Counted from the first letter of the stretch, positions 24,735 through 34,259 are shown. The stretch is 64,000 bases of DNA from Bradyrhizobium sp. SZCCT0153 (GCF_018129995.1 NZ_JAFCKS010000001.1:407001-471000), one strand, 5' to 3'. Program-made: numbers and translations. Notes: generated from the sequence alone by a model not told the origin.

Positions 24735-25958
24735 TCATCGCGCCGCGCCTTCGGTGAAGGCGGTCTCGATCACTTCGCCGAACGGCTGCCAGGACCTGCC
24801 GTCGAACTGGACGAGCCGCATCTGCCTGATCGGAAGGTAGTTGTTCGGCGAGGTGTTCATCCTGATTTTGGGCAACGCAACCGAGGGCTGCTGGTCCCTG
24901 AGCGAGGCCGCCTGACGCATGATGTTATCGCGCGACAGGTCATCGCCGCATTGCTTCAGCACTTGCGTCAGCGTCTCGGCCGCGGCGTAGCCATAGACCG
25001 CAGCGCTGTTGTTGGTGCTCTCGACATGATGGTACTTGTCCATGAAGGCGAACCAGTCCTTCATGGCGGGATCGTCTTTCCAGGCGGGATCGCTCGGATC
25101 CTTCAGGAAGGCCGCCGAGATCACGCCGGAGGAATTCTCCAGGCCCGCGGGCGCCATCGCATTGGCGATCGAGGCGGAGGCATCGTTGACGATGAAGACC
25201 GGGCGCCATTTCAGTGACGCCGCCAGCTTGATCACCTTGGACGCCGTCGACGGCACGCCGAGAAAGACGAAGACGTCGGCGCCGGCGCGCTTGAGGATAG
25301 AGATATGCCCTTCGAGATGCTCGTCGGCGATGTCGAAGGCGATGTCGACGAGGACGAGACGGTTCAGGTCGCCGAGGCCTTCCTGGATGCCCCTGTAGAC
25401 CATGCGCCCGAACTGGTCGTTCTGCCAGAGCACCACGATCTTCTTCCCGGGATAATAGGCCTGGAGATAGTTGGCGTAGATGCGCCCCTCCGAGCGGAAC
25501 GACGGCTGCCAGCCCATGGTCCAGGGAAACGCCTTGGCCTGGCTCAGTTCCTCGTCGCCGGAGGCGACGAAAAGCTGCGGAATCTTCCTCTCGTTCAGAT
25601 ACGAGCGCGCGGCGAGATTGCCGGGCGTGCCGAACGAGCCGAACATCAAATGCACGTCGTCCTTCTCGACCAGGTTGCGCGTCAGCTCCAGCGCCGTCGT
25701 CGGGTCGGAATTGTCGTCGCGCGTGACGAAGCGGATCTTGCGGCCGTTGATGCCGCCGCGCGCGTTGACCATGTCGAAATAGGCAGCTTCCGCCTGGCCG
25801 ATGGCGCCGAACTCCGACAGCGGACCCGAATACGGCATGACATTGCCGATACGGATTTCTTTGTCGGCGGTAGGTTGATCGGCGCGCTCCTGGGACATCG
25901 CCCCGAGCGATGCCAGGGCAACCATCGAAACGAACAGCATCCTGCCGGAGACGCGCAT
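24735..25958 (-). CDS. Branched-chain amino-acid-type ABC transporter substrate-binding protein
   Basis: LivK-like periplasmic receptor (Peripla_BP_6) of 407 residues. It has an N-terminal signal-like segment (MLFVSMVALASLGAM), then IRIGNVMPYSGPLSEFGAIGQAEAAYFDMVNARGGINGRKI, the standard opening of the family. No permease or ATPase genes are adjacent, so it is an orphan receptor. Ligands in the family range from branched-chain amino acids to aromatic acids and urea; none can be chosen here. Confidence 0.92.
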   Translation of the reverse strand: MRVSGRMLFVSMVALASLGAMSQERADQPTADKEIRIGNVMPYSGPLSEFGAIGQAEAAYFDMVNARGGINGRKIRFVTRDDNSDPTTALELTRNLVEKDDVHLMFGSFGTPGNLAARSYLNERKIPQLFVASGDEELSQAKAFPWTMGWQPSFRSEGRIYANYLQAYYPGKKIVVLWQNDQFGRMVYRGIQEGLGDLNRLVLVDIAFDIADEHLEGHISILKRAGADVFVFLGVPSTASKVIKLAASLKWRPVFIVNDASASIANAMAPAGLENSSGVISAAFLKDPSDPAWKDDPAMKDWFAFMDKYHHVESTNNSAAVYGYAAAETLTQVLKQCGDDLSRDNIMRQAASLRDQQPSVALPKIRMNTSPNNYLPIRQMRLVQFDGRSWQPFGEVIETAFTEGAAR

Positions 25959-26222
25959 GCGCGATACCTTGACGTTGGCCCCTCATCGAGGTCGGCTCAA
26001 TCCGCACCAAGGCCGCTTGATCTAGGTCAAGCGTTTGTCAATCGTGTGGCCTCGTGGCACGGTTCGATGCGACGGATGGCAGCCCGGACAAAAGCGGCAG
26101 GCGTGCTGACGCGCGGACGATCGAGAGAGTGTGCCGCGTGGTACCCCTCTCCCTGACCCTGCCCCGCTTGCGCAGGGCTATCGCATATGAAGAAAGGCGT
26201 GGCGGGCAGCTTGCCTGCGGCC

Positions 26223-26309
26223 CATCCTTCGAGACGCCCGCCTACGGGCGGGCCCTCAGGATGAGGTCGCGTTTTGCGGTGAGATATCAGACCCTCATGG
26301 TGAGGAGCC
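26223..26309. repeat. Dispersed rhizobial palindromic repeat
   Basis: CATCCTTCGAGACGCCCGCC, TAC, GGGCGGGCCCTCAGGATG forms an imperfect stem, followed by ACCCTCATGGTGAGGAGC. This CATCCTTCGAGACG...AGGATGAGG unit is a common intergenic repeat in Bradyrhizobium. The 364-base gap 25959-26322 also holds a CCCTCTCCC element at 26141-26185 and no gene. Confidence 0.75.
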
Positions 26310-26322
26310 CGCACAGCCCCCG

Positions 26323-27252
26323 CTACGGCAGCCCGCGTGCCTCCAACTGATGCACCAGCAGCAGTGTCGGCTCGGCGAGGCTGTCGCCGGAGCCGTCGAG
26401 GCCGAAGGCGGCGGCGATGCCGTCGCGGCTGCGCAGCAGCGAGGCGCGCGGACAGTGGCCGGCGCCGCAGAGCGTCTTCTTCAGGGTCTCGCCCTGTGCC
26501 ATGATTCCAGCGGAATCGTCCGCGGCCCAGGCCAGCACGATCGGCACGTCGACATTGAGGATGCCGGGGAAGACCGACCGGCTGTTGTACTGGCCGGCGT
26601 CGCCGCCGAGATAGGCTTTCTCGCTGTCGCTCGCGTCCTTGCCCGCGCGGTAGATGCCGGACACCAGCACCACGGCGGCGACGTCGGCGCGGTCGGTCTG
26701 GAGTTCGGGATGGGCGAGCAGGGTAGCGACATGGAACGCGCCGGCGCCGTAGCCGACCGCGACGATCTCGCGGGCATCGCCGTTGAACAGGTCGATATTG
26801 CCGTGGACCCAGGACAGCGCCGCCGCCACGTCGGTCGCTCCCGTCGGCCACGTCGCCGAGGGCGCCAGCCGGTAGTTCACGCGCACGCCGATCATGTCGT
26901 TGCGCGCGGCAAAGCACATCACCTGGTCCTGGATCTGGCGCGACAGCTCCGGCGCGGCGCGGTCGCCGGTGAAGGTGTCGCCGGCCACGAACAGCAGCAC
27001 TGGCCGCGGCGTGTCCGCCTTGGTCGTGCTGGTGGCGACATCGAGCACATTGGCTTCGCTCTCGCCGTAGCGCAGGCCACGCGAGAAGGCGACCTGCTCG
27101 CACAGCCGCGCCGTGCCGCCGGCGGCCGTGTCGTTGTCGGTGAGGCCCGCCTGCACGAGATCGGACGGCGCCGTCAGCCGCCCTGGCACCGGACCATGCG
27201 CAGAGGCTGTCGCGACGGTCAGAATCAGAAAAAATGCGAGATAAGTCTTCAT
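26323..27252 (-). CDS. Exported alpha/beta-hydrolase-fold protein lacking the catalytic serine
   Basis: A 309-residue exported protein (signal peptide MKTYLAFFLILTVATASA, start 27252). The overall order matches BD-FAE/Abhydrolase_3 carboxylesterases: YGESEANVLDV, VNYRLAPSATWPTGATDVAAALSWV, and a late acid-containing ILNVDVPIVLAWAADD. The nucleophile elbow reads GYGAG (167-171) where GxSxG is expected, so Ser is replaced by Gly169. The oxyanion HGG is replaced by VAGD. It is probably not a serine hydrolase but a binding protein or pseudoenzyme. Its neighbours give no pathway. Confidence 0.75.
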   Translation of the reverse strand: MKTYLAFFLILTVATASAHGPVPGRLTAPSDLVQAGLTDNDTAAGGTARLCEQVAFSRGLRYGESEANVLDVATSTTKADTPRPVLLFVAGDTFTGDRAAPELSRQIQDQVMCFAARNDMIGVRVNYRLAPSATWPTGATDVAAALSWVHGNIDLFNGDAREIVAVGYGAGAFHVATLLAHPELQTDRADVAAVVLVSGIYRAGKDASDSEKAYLGGDAGQYNSRSVFPGILNVDVPIVLAWAADDSAGIMAQGETLKKTLCGAGHCPRASLLRSRDGIAAAFGLDGSGDSLAEPTLLLVHQLEARGLP

Positions 27253-27724
27253 GTCGGTGCCGGCCCTGCGTGCCTGATATGGGCTCGCGCATTTGGGCTG
27301 TCTTTTCAATTCGCCTTATTAGTTAGTTGGCCTTGAGGCGATTTCACGGCACCGGTGGGCCGCCTGGCGAAACCTGTTTGCACAAGCCCCGGCGCAGCCG
27401 GTCAATGACCGGCCGGAACGTGCCATCCGCCCATGCCGGCGCTCCGGTGGATGGCGGTTGTTCGATGGTGCAAGCTCTGGCCTGCAAGTTTTTGCGTGCA
27501 AGTTCTCGCATGTAGGTCTCTCGGGGTTCGATTTCGTTGCCAATTTCCGACAGGCTTCTTAGGCGGGCTTTAGAGAAGCAACCCCGTCACCCTCAATTCG
27601 TCATGGTCGGCTTAACGGGCGTGTCAGAATCCGGACAGAGTGTCGTGGATCGATCAAATAACCTGATAACTCGACTGAGTTAGTAGTCGTCCGGCCGGTC
27701 GGATTTCCGCGGCGGGAGTACCGC
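27253..27724. other. Intergenic region before the small gene and chemoreceptor
   Basis: About 470 bases with no convincing gene. It contains two copies of TGCAAGTT followed by TTGC or CTCGC near 27483-27510, and the promoter region for the gene at 27725. No known operator is recognised. Confidence 0.35.
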
Positions 27725-28003
27725 ATGTCGAATGTCATTCAGTTTCATTCGAAGCCACGCGCAGGCGCGCCGGATGTAGCGAGGCGCGTGGATGCCGGTT
27801 CGGCCGCCGAGGTTGCAGCGCTGCGTGCAGGCGCGCGAGAGGCTTTCGTTCTCCTGGCCGGACGGCTCGAACTGGCAATGCATCATGCACGCGCGATCGA
27901 GACGCGAATGATCGATCCGAGACAACGTCAGGAGTTTGCAGACCAGATCGAGTTCACCCAGCGTCTCCTGGACGTGGCCCATCAGAAAATCCTGCTGCTC
28001 TAG
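27725..28003 (+). CDS. Small hypothetical protein upstream of an Aer-like chemoreceptor
   Basis: A 92-residue soluble protein of unknown family. GGGAG lies six bases before the ATG. The C-terminal two-thirds is predicted helical (AREAFVLLAGRLELAMHHARAI ... EFADQIEFTQRLLDVAHQ). It lies 48 bases before the chemoreceptor gene and may be cotranscribed, perhaps as an accessory to that receptor; this is inferred from position only. Confidence 0.6.
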   Translation: MSNVIQFHSKPRAGAPDVARRVDAGSAAEVAALRAGAREAFVLLAGRLELAMHHARAIETRMIDPRQRQEFADQIEFTQRLLDVAHQKILLL

Positions 28004-28051
28004 ACGCCGCATCTCCATTTTACATCGATCAATAGCCAGAGCGAATAAACC

Positions 28052-30202
28052 ATGCGCACCAACTTGCCTGTTACGGGCGTCGAATATCCGCTGACAGACG
28101 AAACCCTGATCGTGTCCAAGACCGATCTCAAGGGCAATCTCATCTATTTCAACGACCAGTTCGTCGAGGCGTCGGGCTTCACCGAGCAGGAACTGGCTGG
28201 GCAGCCTCATAATATCGTCAGGCATCCAGATATGCCGCCGGAGGCCTTCGCCAATCTCTGGGAGACCTTGAAGGCGGGCAAGGCGTGGGCTGGCGCCGTC
28301 AAGAACCGCCGCAAGAACGGTGATTTCTATTGGGTGCTGGCGAGCGCCACACCGATCTGGGAGGGCGGTCACGTGGTCGGCTACATGTCGATCCGGACCA
28401 GGCTGCCCGCGGACCAGCGCGAACAGGCCGAGCGAGTCTACACCGCGATTCGGGACAAGAAGGCCAACGTTTTCAAGATCGAAGCCGGCATGATCCGGAA
28501 GCGCTCGCCGCTCGACGTCCTTTCGCCGCTCACGCGGTCCTTCAAGGCCCGGCTCACCACGATGGTTGGCGTTCTTTCGGCCTCCATGCTGATCATCGGC
28601 ATCGTCGGTCTCGTTGGGATGAGCCAGGTCAATCAGCGTGCCAAGTCGATCTATGAAGATCGCTCGGTTCCTCTTGCCCAGCTCTTCGAGATCAACGATC
28701 GCATGAAGGAAAGCTCGCTCGTCATGTTGCGTTCCGCAATCGAGGGTCGCAACGGTCACGACGGCGCTAACGTTCAAAGCGCCATCGCCGCCAACGTCGA
28801 GAGGATCGGCAAGCTCTGGTCGGACTATATGGCGACGTATCTCACTCCGGAGGAGAAGTCGGTCGCGGACTCATTCACCCCGAAGCGGATCGAGTATGTC
28901 GAGCGGGGTCTCAAGCCCGCACTCGGAATGCTGGCCGATCGCAGATTCGACGAGCTGAACGCCCACATGATTGGCAGGGCAGCGCAACTCTTCGACGCCG
29001 CAAAGACGGACATGGATCGGCTGGTGGCGATCCAGGTCAAGGAGGCGAAGGCCGAATACGATGCCGCGGAAGCTTCGTTCCTTGTCGCGAATGTGGTTGC
29101 GATTGCTGCGCTGTGCCTTGGCTTGCTCGCCGCGGCCTGGCTCTCCCTGACGACTGTCCGCGCGATCACCAGACCGCTGGCGCATTTGAACGAGATCATG
29201 TCGAAGATCGCGCAAGGGGTTTTCAACAGCCGCGTCACCGTCGAGCGCGATGATGAGGCAGGAGTCGCGCTCCGCAATCTCCAGGCGCTTCAGGCCAAGC
29301 TCGGGTTCGACCGAGAGGCGCAACGAGATCTGGAGAAGCGGACGGCCGCCCAGCGCCGGGCCGACATGCAGAGACTGGCCGGCGAGTTCGAAGCCGCCGT
29401 AGGCAATATCATCGAGACCGTCGCCTCCGCAGCGACCGAGCTCGAGGCGACCGCGGGCACACTGACCAATACCGCGGAATCAACGCAGCGGCTTTCGACC
29501 ACGGTTGCCGCGGCGTCGGAGGAAGCGTCGACCAACGTTCAGTCCGTTGCTTCCGCCACCGAGGAGATGTCCTCGTCGGTGACCGAGATCAGCCGGCGGG
29601 TTCAGGATTCCGCCAAGATGGCGGCCGAGGCGGTCAGTCAGGCTCGCCAGACCAACGCCCGCGTCAGCGAGCTGTCGCGGGCGGCCGCCAGGATCGGCGA
29701 CGTCGTCGAGCTGATCAGCAACATCGCGGGGCAGACCAACCTCCTTGCGCTGAACGCAACGATCGAAGCGGCGCGCGCCGGCGATGCTGGCCGTGGCTTC
29801 GCTGTCGTGGCGTCCGAGGTGAAGGCGCTGGCTGAGCAGACTGCCAAAGCAACCGGCGAGATCGGCCAGCAGATCGCCAGCATCCAGACGGCAACGCAGG
29901 AATCGGTTGCCGCGATCGAACTGATCGGCGGAACGATCGGACATTTGTCCGAGATATCGACGGCTGTTGCCGCGGCTGTCGAAGAGCAGGGGGCCGCCAC
30001 CCAGGAGATCTCGCGCAATGTCCAGCAAGCCGCGCGGGGCACCCAGGACGTTTCCTCCAACATCGTCAATGTCCAGCGCGGCGCATCGGAAACGGGCTCG
30101 GCCTGCTCGCAGGTCCTGTCCTCCGCGCAGTCGCTCTCCGTCGAGAGCAACCGTCTCAAGACGGAGGTGGACAAGTTCCTGACGACCGTGCGAGCGGCCT
30201 GA
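28052..30202 (+). CDS. Aer-like methyl-accepting chemotaxis protein (PAS-TM-sensor-TM-HAMP-MA)
   Basis: A 716-residue receptor. Residues 15-115 form an N-terminal cytoplasmic PAS domain with the Aer-type patterns NIVRHPDMPPEAF and VKNRRKNGDFYWV, likely binding FAD for energy or redox taxis. Two membrane helices lie at about 168-190 and 347-370, bracketing a roughly 155-residue periplasmic four-helix region. HAMP follows, then the MA signalling domain with its conserved hairpin AGQTNLLALNATIEAARAGD. No CheR/CheB pentapeptide is seen at the C-terminus. Canonical Aer lacks the periplasmic region, so this receptor may also sense an external ligand. Confidence 0.92.
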   Translation: MRTNLPVTGVEYPLTDETLIVSKTDLKGNLIYFNDQFVEASGFTEQELAGQPHNIVRHPDMPPEAFANLWETLKAGKAWAGAVKNRRKNGDFYWVLASATPIWEGGHVVGYMSIRTRLPADQREQAERVYTAIRDKKANVFKIEAGMIRKRSPLDVLSPLTRSFKARLTTMVGVLSASMLIIGIVGLVGMSQVNQRAKSIYEDRSVPLAQLFEINDRMKESSLVMLRSAIEGRNGHDGANVQSAIAANVERIGKLWSDYMATYLTPEEKSVADSFTPKRIEYVERGLKPALGMLADRRFDELNAHMIGRAAQLFDAAKTDMDRLVAIQVKEAKAEYDAAEASFLVANVVAIAALCLGLLAAAWLSLTTVRAITRPLAHLNEIMSKIAQGVFNSRVTVERDDEAGVALRNLQALQAKLGFDREAQRDLEKRTAAQRRADMQRLAGEFEAAVGNIIETVASAATELEATAGTLTNTAESTQRLSTTVAAASEEASTNVQSVASATEEMSSSVTEISRRVQDSAKMAAEAVSQARQTNARVSELSRAAARIGDVVELISNIAGQTNLLALNATIEAARAGDAGRGFAVVASEVKALAEQTAKATGEIGQQIASIQTATQESVAAIELIGGTIGHLSEISTAVAAAVEEQGAATQEISRNVQQAARGTQDVSSNIVNVQRGASETGSACSQVLSSAQSLSVESNRLKTEVDKFLTTVRAA

Positions 30203-30204
30203 TC

Positions 30205-30220
30205 GGTCCATCGATGGACC
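30205..30220. terminator. Perfect 16-bp palindrome between convergent genes
   Basis: GGTCCATCGATGGACC lies in the 54-base gap between the chemoreceptor and AraC genes. It can form a short hairpin but lacks a T run, so a terminator role is only likely. Confidence 0.45.
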
Positions 30221-30256
30221 ATGCTTCGGCCGCAGCGAGAGCGATCGCCGCGGCCG

Positions 30257-31264
30257 CTAGCGCGACTGCGCGCGCTTCAGCGTCTCTGACGGAAGCTCGC
30301 CATGGAGCCGAAGATAGTCCGCGGCGAAGCGTCCGATGTTCTGGAAGCCGCAGCGAAATGCGACGGCGGTCACCGTGGTGCCGTCGGAGGGAGATCGCAG
30401 CAACTCTCCCGCCCGCTGTAGCCGAACCCGCTTCGCGAACTGCGCGGGCGAGCCTTTGCCGGCGCGGGCGAACTCGCGAAAAACGGTGCGGACACTGACG
30501 TTCGCAATGCCTGCGATTTCCTCGAGATCGATCGGCCGGCTCCAGTTCGCCTCGATGAACGCCTCGATCCTCTCGACCGCGTTGCGCCCAGCGCCGCGCG
30601 GTTCACGCCTGAGCAGATCCGAGAAGTTGTGCTCATGGGCCAGGAGAAACCTGACGACCAGCTCGCGCTCCAGCTCGGCCCGGGCAAGAGGGGAATATTG
30701 ATCGGCAAACGCCTCCAGCTCCTCTGCGAGATGGAAGACCTGCCGCCGCACGAATGACATGCTGGACGGGTTCGGATCGCATTCGGATAATTCCAGCCGC
30801 TTGTCACTTGCGTCACCGGCAAGCGCCTTGATGGTGCGTTCGAGCGCCAGCGTATCGATGCGCAGCACCAGTTGCCGATAGCCCTCGCCGAATTCCAGTC
30901 GCAGCCGCGACTTTCCGTCGACGATGGGCGTCCAGGCGCCGATCGAGGTGCTCCTGTCCGACGTGGTGAAGCTTGCCCGGCCCTCAATGGAGAAGAATTG
31001 CCGCACGAAGTTCGCTTCGGGATACGTCACCACGACGGGACAATCGTACGAGCAAAAGCCCAGACCCACGGCCGTCAGTTTGGCGTAGTTCGCCCGGATA
31101 CCGAATTTTCCACGCCCCTTGTCGAAGCCGTCCGCGCCGTACACGCTGAACAGCCGCTCCCGCGCAAGCTCACTGTCGTGCGAGTGCACCGCCTCATACT
31201 TATCCAGATAAATGATGTCACCCGGTAAACGAGAATCCGAATCTGCGGCCGCAAATCTACGCAA
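30257..31264 (-). CDS. AraC family transcriptional regulator
   Basis: A 335-residue regulator with an N-terminal AraC-binding-like domain (ARERLFSVYGADGF, FCSYDCPVVVTY) and a C-terminal two-HTH AraC domain. The latter runs from about residue 228: IEANWSRPIDLEEIAGIANVSVRTVFREF, then VTAVAFRCGFQNIGRFAADYLRLHGELPSETL. The upstream boundary is uncertain: the first possible start is a TTG at 31264 with a poor ribosome site, and a GTG at 31189 is also possible. Its target is not evident; it converges with the chemoreceptor gene. Confidence 0.85.
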   Translation of the reverse strand: MRRFAAADSDSRLPGDIIYLDKYEAVHSHDSELARERLFSVYGADGFDKGRGKFGIRANYAKLTAVGLGFCSYDCPVVVTYPEANFVRQFFSIEGRASFTTSDRSTSIGAWTPIVDGKSRLRLEFGEGYRQLVLRIDTLALERTIKALAGDASDKRLELSECDPNPSSMSFVRRQVFHLAEELEAFADQYSPLARAELERELVVRFLLAHEHNFSDLLRREPRGAGRNAVERIEAFIEANWSRPIDLEEIAGIANVSVRTVFREFARAGKGSPAQFAKRVRLQRAGELLRSPSDGTTVTAVAFRCGFQNIGRFAADYLRLHGELPSETLKRAQSR

Positions 31265-31534
31265 CTATCGGTAAGTCGCCACCAATCTCGAATTGCATAA
31301 CGCGCTCGCGCGCCGTGAAGCTCTATCCCGCAAGCAGCCGTGGACGGCAATTCCATTTGGTGGGGCGCTACGCGCGCATTTGCCGCATATCGGAAACCGG
31401 CAAATGGCACTGCATGCTGCGACTTGGTGGAATTTGAAATGCTGCGAGCGGTTGGCAACGCTCGTCGCCATTCGGTTTTGTCGGCGCTCGTCTGCAAGGA
31501 TACGACCGATGCGCAATTCCGGTGTCGCCGGCGC

Positions 31535-32050
31535 TCAATTCCCCGGCTGGAACGTGCAATCAGCCCCGCTGCCGTCCTTCCGGCGGATGGCATTGGGGTC
31601 GATCGTGCAGCTCAGCTGCGTCAGGCTCTCGAAGTTCGATCCCGCCGCACCGTCGGGCGGGATGCCGGCCAAGGCTTCGGTGGCGAAGATCTCGTTGGCC
31701 GTGGAGCCGTTCACGGTCTTGGTCTTCTTGCCGATGGTGATCTCGCAGCTTCGCACGGTGATGTCGACATTGCCGGTACGGCAGACGATTCTGTCCGCGG
31801 TCACCACGATCGGCTTCTTGTAGGGAATGTCGCTGCTTGCGGCGAACAGCATCGCCATCGCCTTCTTCTCGGACCCCGACAGGGTCGGCGACAGCGGCGC
31901 GATCACCGCCGCGAGCGCCAGTGCTGTCGAGCCCGAGACCTTTGCGGGCGTCGCGCCTGAGGCGCCGGCCATGCCGGAGGCGCCGGCGAAAGCGAGAGCA
32001 GAGACGGTGCAGGCCCAGATCCCTGACCGGGGCCATGTCCTGAATGTCAT
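31535..32050 (-). CDS. Exported hypothetical protein
   Basis: A 171-residue predicted exported protein. The start at 32050 has AGGAG eight bases upstream. The N-terminus is hydrophobic (ACTVSALAFAGASGMAGASG) and serves as a signal sequence. The mature part contains three cysteines in CRTGNVDITVRSCEI and LSCTIDPNA. No domain is recognised. It lies 29 bases after the FAD oxidoreductase stop and is probably in the same transcript. Confidence 0.68.
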   Translation of the reverse strand: MTFRTWPRSGIWACTVSALAFAGASGMAGASGATPAKVSGSTALALAAVIAPLSPTLSGSEKKAMAMLFAASSDIPYKKPIVVTADRIVCRTGNVDITVRSCEITIGKKTKTVNGSTANEIFATEALAGIPPDGAAGSNFESLTQLSCTIDPNAIRRKDGSGADCTFQPGN

Positions 32051-32079
32051 TCGTGTCGCTCCTCTCCCGTCGCGGCTTC

Positions 32080-33702
32080 TCATGGCTTCGACGCCGCGAG
32101 AGACCGCGATCCTATGACAGAACTGCCGCTCCTGGCAGAGCCGTGCGCGCCATGCTGCTTGTCGAGGGCCTTGATGATGGCTGCGGCGACCGTCTGGCCG
32201 GACTGCAGCGCGCCTTCCATGTAGCCGAAATAGGCAAAGCAGGTGTGCTCGCCGGCAAAGAACAGGCGGTCCTCGAAACCCCTGGCCAGCAGCGGCCCGG
32301 CGCGGCAGACCTCGCCGGGGGCGGGACAGGAATAGCCGGCGGCGGTCCATTCATCGCGCGGCCAGGCCATGAACTCGGGCTCGCCGGCCAGATGCTCGAC
32401 ATAGCCCTTGTAGACGCCGCCGATCTGCCGCGCATAGAACGCGTCGATCCGCGTCTGGTCGCCGGGCTGGTAGTGCTTGAGCGCTTCCTTGGCGACGTCG
32501 GCGCCGGCAAACAGGCTGAGCTCGACCGGACGCTCCGGCGGGGCGATCTGGTTGTCCGTCCCTTCCCAGGTGACGCCGAACCGGTTCGAGATCGCCGTCG
32601 GAGCGAGGCCCTCGCCGATCCAGAACCGCTTCTTGAGCGGACTGAGATATTTTACCGCCGTCCCCATCGAGACGTAATAGTCGTGCGGCAAAGGGGGCGT
32701 GATCGCGATCTTGGCGTCGGGTGAATCCGGCCACAGGCTCGGCGGTATCGCGAGCACGGCGTAGTCGGCGGCGAAGGTCGTGCGGGGCGCGTCGTTTCCG
32801 GAGGTGCCGAGGTCCAGGGTCACGCCTTCGCGGTCGATACGGATGGCGCGCACCGGCGTCGACAAATGGGTGCTGGCGCCCTTGTCCCGGATGTCGCGCG
32901 CGAGACGAATGGCGAGCTCCTGGTTACCTTCCGAGCAACGCAACGTTTCGGTCTGGGTGAAGAAGGCGTCGATCTGATCCTTCATCCGCCCGCCCGCGAT
33001 GACGGCGAGGTTGGCGAGAAAGCTCTGCTCGGTGGTCGGCTGGCCGGCGTCGTTGGAGAACTGCTCTTCCATGGCGTGCCTGGTGAGCTTCGAGCAGTCG
33101 AGGCTGGCGATCCACTCCGCGATCGTCCTGGCGTCGAGCTTCTTTGCGCCCTTGGCGCGCCAGGGCTTGCGGGGATCGATCCTGCCGGCCCACCGGCTGA
33201 GCTTGCCGAAGGCATCGTCCATCTCGTGATAGACCCGCTTCATCTGGCCCTCGGACAGCTTGTCGCCATCGAGAAACAGCGGCATGTCGAGCTCGAGCGC
33301 GTCGAAACTGGTGTCCGAGGTGATGACGGACAGGCCGAGCTCGAATCGCTTGGCCTGACCGAGCCAGAGCGGATGATTGTAGCCGATCAGCTCCCCGCCG
33401 GCCTCGACGATGCCGCTCGGCTTCTTCTTGCTGAAAACCCGGCCGCCGAAGCGGTCACGGGCCTCGAACAGCGTCACGTCGCAATGCGCCACCAGTTCGG
33501 ACGCCGCCATCAGGCCGGCAAAGCCGCCGCCGACGATCGCGACTTTCGGGCGTCGCACCGCCAGCGCGCGGAGCGCGGTGGGTGAGCGGATCGATGGCCG
33601 GGTGGGTTGAAGGGCGAGCTTGTCCCTGACCCGTCGCTGGCGCTCCGCACCCGAAATCCTGGGTCCGTAACGCCGGTGCAGCCGCGCAAACAGCGAACGC
33701 AT
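32080..33702 (-). CDS. FAD-dependent amine oxidase/flavin oxidoreductase
   Basis: A 540-residue flavoprotein of the monoamine-oxidase type. After an Arg-rich N-terminal 50 residues comes a Rossmann FAD site (VAIVGGGFAGLMAASEL), then the GGRVFS motif and a C-terminal FAD-contact region FFAGEHTCFAYFGYMEGALQSG. The catalytic substrate is not inferable; relatives include amine oxidases and polyamine oxidases. The following small exported protein may be functionally linked. Confidence 0.88.
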   Translation of the reverse strand: MRSLFARLHRRYGPRISGAERQRRVRDKLALQPTRPSIRSPTALRALAVRRPKVAIVGGGFAGLMAASELVAHCDVTLFEARDRFGGRVFSKKKPSGIVEAGGELIGYNHPLWLGQAKRFELGLSVITSDTSFDALELDMPLFLDGDKLSEGQMKRVYHEMDDAFGKLSRWAGRIDPRKPWRAKGAKKLDARTIAEWIASLDCSKLTRHAMEEQFSNDAGQPTTEQSFLANLAVIAGGRMKDQIDAFFTQTETLRCSEGNQELAIRLARDIRDKGASTHLSTPVRAIRIDREGVTLDLGTSGNDAPRTTFAADYAVLAIPPSLWPDSPDAKIAITPPLPHDYYVSMGTAVKYLSPLKKRFWIGEGLAPTAISNRFGVTWEGTDNQIAPPERPVELSLFAGADVAKEALKHYQPGDQTRIDAFYARQIGGVYKGYVEHLAGEPEFMAWPRDEWTAAGYSCPAPGEVCRAGPLLARGFEDRLFFAGEHTCFAYFGYMEGALQSGQTVAAAIIKALDKQHGAHGSARSGSSVIGSRSLAASKP

Positions 33703-33854
33703 GGCGTGCTTCCCCGGTTCACAAATCCTGCAATTCCGCCGGAAATGGACGGATAGTACCAAGATTAACGTGCAATCTCAGGAAGAGTCGAGAGCTGCGC
33801 CACAGCGGCCGGCCTTCGGCCGTGTGCGTTGCAAGGGCGGTTCGCGCCGCGCTC

Positions 33855-34259
33855 TCAGGCGGCTTTCTTTCGCGTGGCGGCCTTCTTCGCCGTCTTCTTC
33901 TTCTTTGCCTTCTTTGCCGCCTTCTGGGCCGCAAGATAGGCTTCGACCTTCTTCGACGAATGGCCGGCCGCGGCGACGGCGGCCTTCAGCTTCGCGGGCG
34001 TGATCTTGAATTTCTTCGACCAGTAGCGGACCTCATAGGCCTCGCTGAGCGCGATCCGGCTCTTGTCGGCGGCGCGGTGCTTCTGGAGCTTGATGTAGGC
34101 CTCGACCTTCTTGGCGGAGTGGCCGACCTTCTTGACGGCGTATTTCAGCTTGGCCGGCGTCACCTTGAACTTCTTCGTCCAGTAGGCGACTTCGTATTTC
34201 TCGGTGAGCGCAATCAGCGCGCGATCCGCGCCGCCGCGCTTTGCCTTGTCGTCCGCCAT
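33855..34259 (-). CDS. Tandem DUF3606 protein with a lysine/alanine-rich tail
   Basis: A 134-residue protein with AGGAGG before the ATG. It contains two copies of the DUF3606 unit, at about 12-58 (ALTEKYEVAYWTKKFKVT ... GHSAKKVEAYI) and 68-112 (ALSEAYEVRYWSKKFKIT ... GHSSKKVEAYL). A highly basic tail of Lys and Ala follows (residues 113-134), resembling histone H1-like bacterial proteins. DUF3606 has no established function; the tail suggests nucleic-acid binding. It is followed by the amine-oxidase gene on the same strand, but cotranscription is uncertain. Confidence 0.85.
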   Translation of the reverse strand: MADDKAKRGGADRALIALTEKYEVAYWTKKFKVTPAKLKYAVKKVGHSAKKVEAYIKLQKHRAADKSRIALSEAYEVRYWSKKFKITPAKLKAAVAAAGHSSKKVEAYLAAQKAAKKAKKKKTAKKAATRKKAA

